Shown here: positions 29,441 through 31,654 of the stretch, one piece after another
How the letters are laid out: every line of letters starts with the position of its first letter
How positions within the stretch are numbered: the first letter of the stretch is position 1
NCBI GenBank assembly: GCA_003427395.1
Contig: BFEA01000239.1
Location: forward strand, 196,611-228,264
DNA length: 31,654 nt
Reading direction: 5' to 3'
Source: Chara braunii
Lineage: Eukaryota; Streptophyta; Charophyceae; Charales; Characeae
The notes under the pieces: generated by a model
The model's input: the letters and a program-made list of their open reading frames with translations, nothing else
Database searches by the model: none
Told to the model about the DNA's origin: nothing
Position numbers and translations under genes: made by a program

Positions 29441-29664
29441 TGATTTTTCTTGATTTTCTTTGCAAAATCAAGAGAAAATCAATGTCCTTTGCAACCGCTA
29501 TATTCCAGAATGTAGGGACCTGTCAGTTTTTTATCGTTAAGATTTTTTTCTCTTTTCTTCTCTTTTCTTTTCCCTCCTTTTTTGGACAGTAGGGACCTGT
29601 CAGTCCCTACTTGTGGCAGTCCCTACTGACGACCAACTCACTCATTCCCTCTCTCTCCTTTTGT

Positions 29665-30250
29665 CCTATTCTCCCTCCCTTTTCTTTTCTTTTTCTTTCT
29701 TTTTCTATCATGCCAAGTGTCAAGTAGTTTTTAAGGCTTTTTCTAGGTTTTTCCCCTTGGTTTTGGCCCTCCCTATGCTCATGGTGCAGTCCGTTATATC
29801 TCGGACTGCAATAATGGCTTCCTCATGCCCATGGGAACTTCCTTTTACCTCTATTTCTCTCACAAAGTAACTCCTCATACTCCGATTTTCCCTTATGAGC
29901 CTATTTTTCACATGGAGTCTCTTTTGACTCCATTTTCTTGAGGGGGGTCAATCCGAGATTTTTCGGATTGCTCCCATGCCTCCTTCTCTATGTTTCTTTA
30001 CTTTTTATTCTCCTTTTGGTCTCCCTTTTTGCTCCTACTAGTGCTTGCACTAGTGCCAATATTCTTGGTCGTCAAGATCTTGATCTTGACGGTGCAACTT
30101 GCTTTAATTATTTTTCCCTCATGCCGCTTTGTAGTTCCTCTTGAGACCTTCTCACGTCCCCGCCACTTGTCCCGTGCTAGTTTTCGGCACTTGTCCCGCC
30201 CGATGGTCCCACCGGTACTTGTCCCACTGACGGTCCTTGACATTTTGTCC
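29665..30250. repeat. Diverged direct repeat, second copy
   Basis: Counterpart of 28240-28830. It contains a perfect palindromic segment CGTCAAGATC-TT-GATCTTGACG near 30070-30091 and a degenerate CACTTGTCCCG repeat at its 3' end (30150-30300). Confidence 0.65.
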
Positions 30251-30299
30251 CGTCGGTAGGTCCCAACACTTTGTCCCGTCGGTGGTCCCCGACACCTTG

Positions 30300-30680
30300 T
30301 GCCTCTAGTGCTCCCCGGTCGTCAAGGCCCCCTTTTCGTATGGAATGGGCACCCCGTTGTGGCCCTTACTTTTTTGTGTCTTGCGGCCACCAGGGCCGTC
30401 CACCTTCCGGCTTCACTATTCTCTTGCCATCTGCCTCGCCCTGCTTGCTCAGTTCATGGCCCCTCGGGTCCTTGCCATGCCGAGTTCGAATGACCCTCCT
30501 GACCCCACGCTATGCTCTTATGCGCCCACGTCCTGTCACTCACTTGCTTGTCGTTGCCGGGTTTTTCATCCTGCGGTAATTAGCTCAGGTCACCATTCCT
30601 CCTGGCGGCCCTTGTCCTAGTCCTTTGTCTTTTCTCTCTCTCTCGTCTCCTTTCTCCGGATTTCTCTGTCGTGTACAACT
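30300..30680. other. Intergenic sequence, nothing recognised
   Basis: Pyrimidine-rich. Several overlapping short frames exist but none has recognisable content. Confidence 0.35.
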
Positions 30681-30683
30681 TGG

Positions 30684-30786
30684 CTATATACAGGCTCTCG
30701 AGTGTTGGGACGTTATTCGGGACCCACAGGTCCCGACAACGTCTTCACGGGAGAACTGTGCCACGTGGCACTCTGATGAAATCAGA
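30684..30786. promoter_or_regulatory. TATA-like element followed by three palindromes
   Basis: CTATATA at 30684-30690 is followed by hairpin CGGGACC-CACA-GGTCCCG (30718-30735), a 14-bp perfect palindrome GTGCCACGTGGCAC with a G-box core (30758-30771) and hairpin TCTGAT-GAA-ATCAGA (30772-30786). This could be a promoter, for example of a repeat element. No downstream gene is apparent. Confidence 0.35.
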
Positions 30787-30886
30787 CCTTGTCAGGCTTG
30801 TTGGTTGACGTGGAGGAGTGGGGAGGCCCGAAGAAGGAGAGGGGAACGAGGGGCTTCTATCTATGTGGTCATTGATGGATACCTAC

Positions 30887-31055
30887 TCTTCCACCCTCTA
30901 AGTCTATTCTCCCCCTCCTCTCCTTCGTCCACCGGTTACGAGATATTGTATCAAAGATCACAGTTCATGATTATTGGAGACATTTTCAGCACTGAGTTAT
31001 CTTCCACCCTCTAAGTCTATTCTCTCCCTCCTCTCCTTCGTCCACTGGTTACGAG
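30887..31055. repeat. 56-bp direct duplication, 113 bp apart
   Basis: 30887-30942 and 31000-31055 are nearly identical, starting TCTTCCACCCTCTAAGTC and ending GGTTACGAG. Confidence 0.88.
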
Positions 31056-31134
31056 TTCCTCCAGACTAGGTTCATTACAAGCTGGTCATTCAACCTGTCG
31101 GCACCTGACAGTCTGTGGTCGGTCAGCACCCTGC

Positions 31135-31345
31135 AATTTATTATTATTATTTTTTATTATTATTTTTTTAACACGCGCGCGGTCCATAACCCCCAATAAC
31201 CCCACTAACACCCCCCGCCCCCCCACAAACACCCCCATACACCCCCAGACACCCCCCCAACACTCCCATACTGCCCCCCACACCCTCATTCCCCGCCCAA
31301 TAACTCCCTATGCCCCCTCTACACTCCCCATAACCCCCCCGTCCC
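31135..31345. repeat. TTATTA tract and C-rich low-complexity region
   Basis: A TTATTATTATTTTT tract (31138-31170) is followed by about 150 bases of C4-C7 runs separated by ACA, ATA and AA spacers. The complementary strand is G-rich with quadruplex-forming potential. Confidence 0.85.
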
Positions 31346-31438
31346 CAGAAGTTTCTCAGGAGATTCGGGCTGTAATCAGCAAGCACAGTACAGCCCCAAA
31401 TTCAGATTTGGAAAAAAATCAACGGATGGCCCTCTATA

Positions 31439-31465
31439 GACTGGTCGGCAGACCACCGACCAGTC
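31439..31465. other. 10-bp perfect hairpin
   Basis: GACTGGTCGG - CAGACCA - CCGACCAGTC. More GGTCGG motifs follow to 31520. Confidence 0.75.
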
Positions 31466-31563
31466 AGCCCTATTGGTTGGCTGCAAAGTGGTCGGCGGTC
31501 GGCATCGGCGGTTGGTGGGTATGCAACCCTGGTGTTCAGATTATAATAACAAGTCACAAGCGC

Positions 31564-31580
31564 CCGCGGCGATGCCGCGG
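31564..31580. other. GC-rich 7-bp hairpin
   Basis: CCGCGGC-GAT-GCCGCGG, just before a poly-G run and the terminal GA microsatellite. Confidence 0.7.
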
Positions 31581-31596
31581 CAGGGGGGGCGCTGGC

Positions 31597-31598
<2 letters not shown>

Positions 31599-31654
<56 letters not shown>
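31599..31654. repeat. Terminal (GA)n microsatellite
   Basis: An uninterrupted GA run to the window end, probably continuing beyond it. Confidence 0.95.

Overview
The window looks like a transposon-rich intergenic stretch of a large eukaryotic, plant-type genome. Reasons: a decayed Ty3/Gypsy-type gag-pro-RT-RNaseH-integrase unit, long microsatellites, several tandem repeat arrays with different periods, a MITE-like insertion, and no recognisable intact cellular gene, rRNA or tRNA. From memory of how such polyproteins read in charophyte algae (Chara-like), a charophyte is my best guess for the host; this is a weak inference.

Layout. (1) 1-115: (CT)n microsatellite. (2) About 121-13827, plus strand: a long retroelement copy ('copy 1'). 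It has a 2.8-kb non-coding leader and accessory ORFs A (2933-3745), B (3803-4558), a remnant of C (about 4663-4712) and D (4849-5622). These are followed by gag (6091-7985), protease (7986-8999), a linker and RT (9019-10540), RNase H (10541-11066), integrase (11067-12512) and a 3' ORF with two SUMO-interaction-like motifs (12901-13827). (3) 13880-14274: a 395-bp MITE-like element with terminal inverted repeats and 9-bp target duplications. (4) 14284-16431: non-coding sequence with a 40-bp tandem repeat and a run of small hairpins. (5) 16432-24075, minus strand: a second, diverged copy ('copy 2') of leader-A-B-C-D-gag, cut off inside gag. The two copies face each other as a roughly 24-kb interrupted inverted repeat. 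(6) 24199-31654: a (GA)n microsatellite with an N, then 53-bp, 91-bp, 172-bp and about 162-bp tandem repeat families, (GAA)n, C-rich sequence, several perfect hairpins and a terminal (GA)n.

The most interesting content is the block upstream of gag. A, B, C and D are four tandem paralogues of about 250-285 residues sharing one layout (a G-x-V/L-Y-L-S-x-D-G-W block, then R-x-x-P-x-F, then a G-P-F-x-G-N block and a C-terminal L-F-E). I recognise no known domain in them. Both copies keep the same order ahead of gag, so the array seems to belong to the element. Each ORF is preceded by a conserved splice-acceptor-like ...GCAG motif, which suggests expression from alternatively spliced transcripts.

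All coding regions carry stops and frameshifts. Comparison of the two copies shows that most of the comparable stops are C:G to T:A changes at TGG, CGA or CAG codons, so both copies are dead relics that probably decayed under cytosine methylation. No long terminal repeats could be identified by eye.
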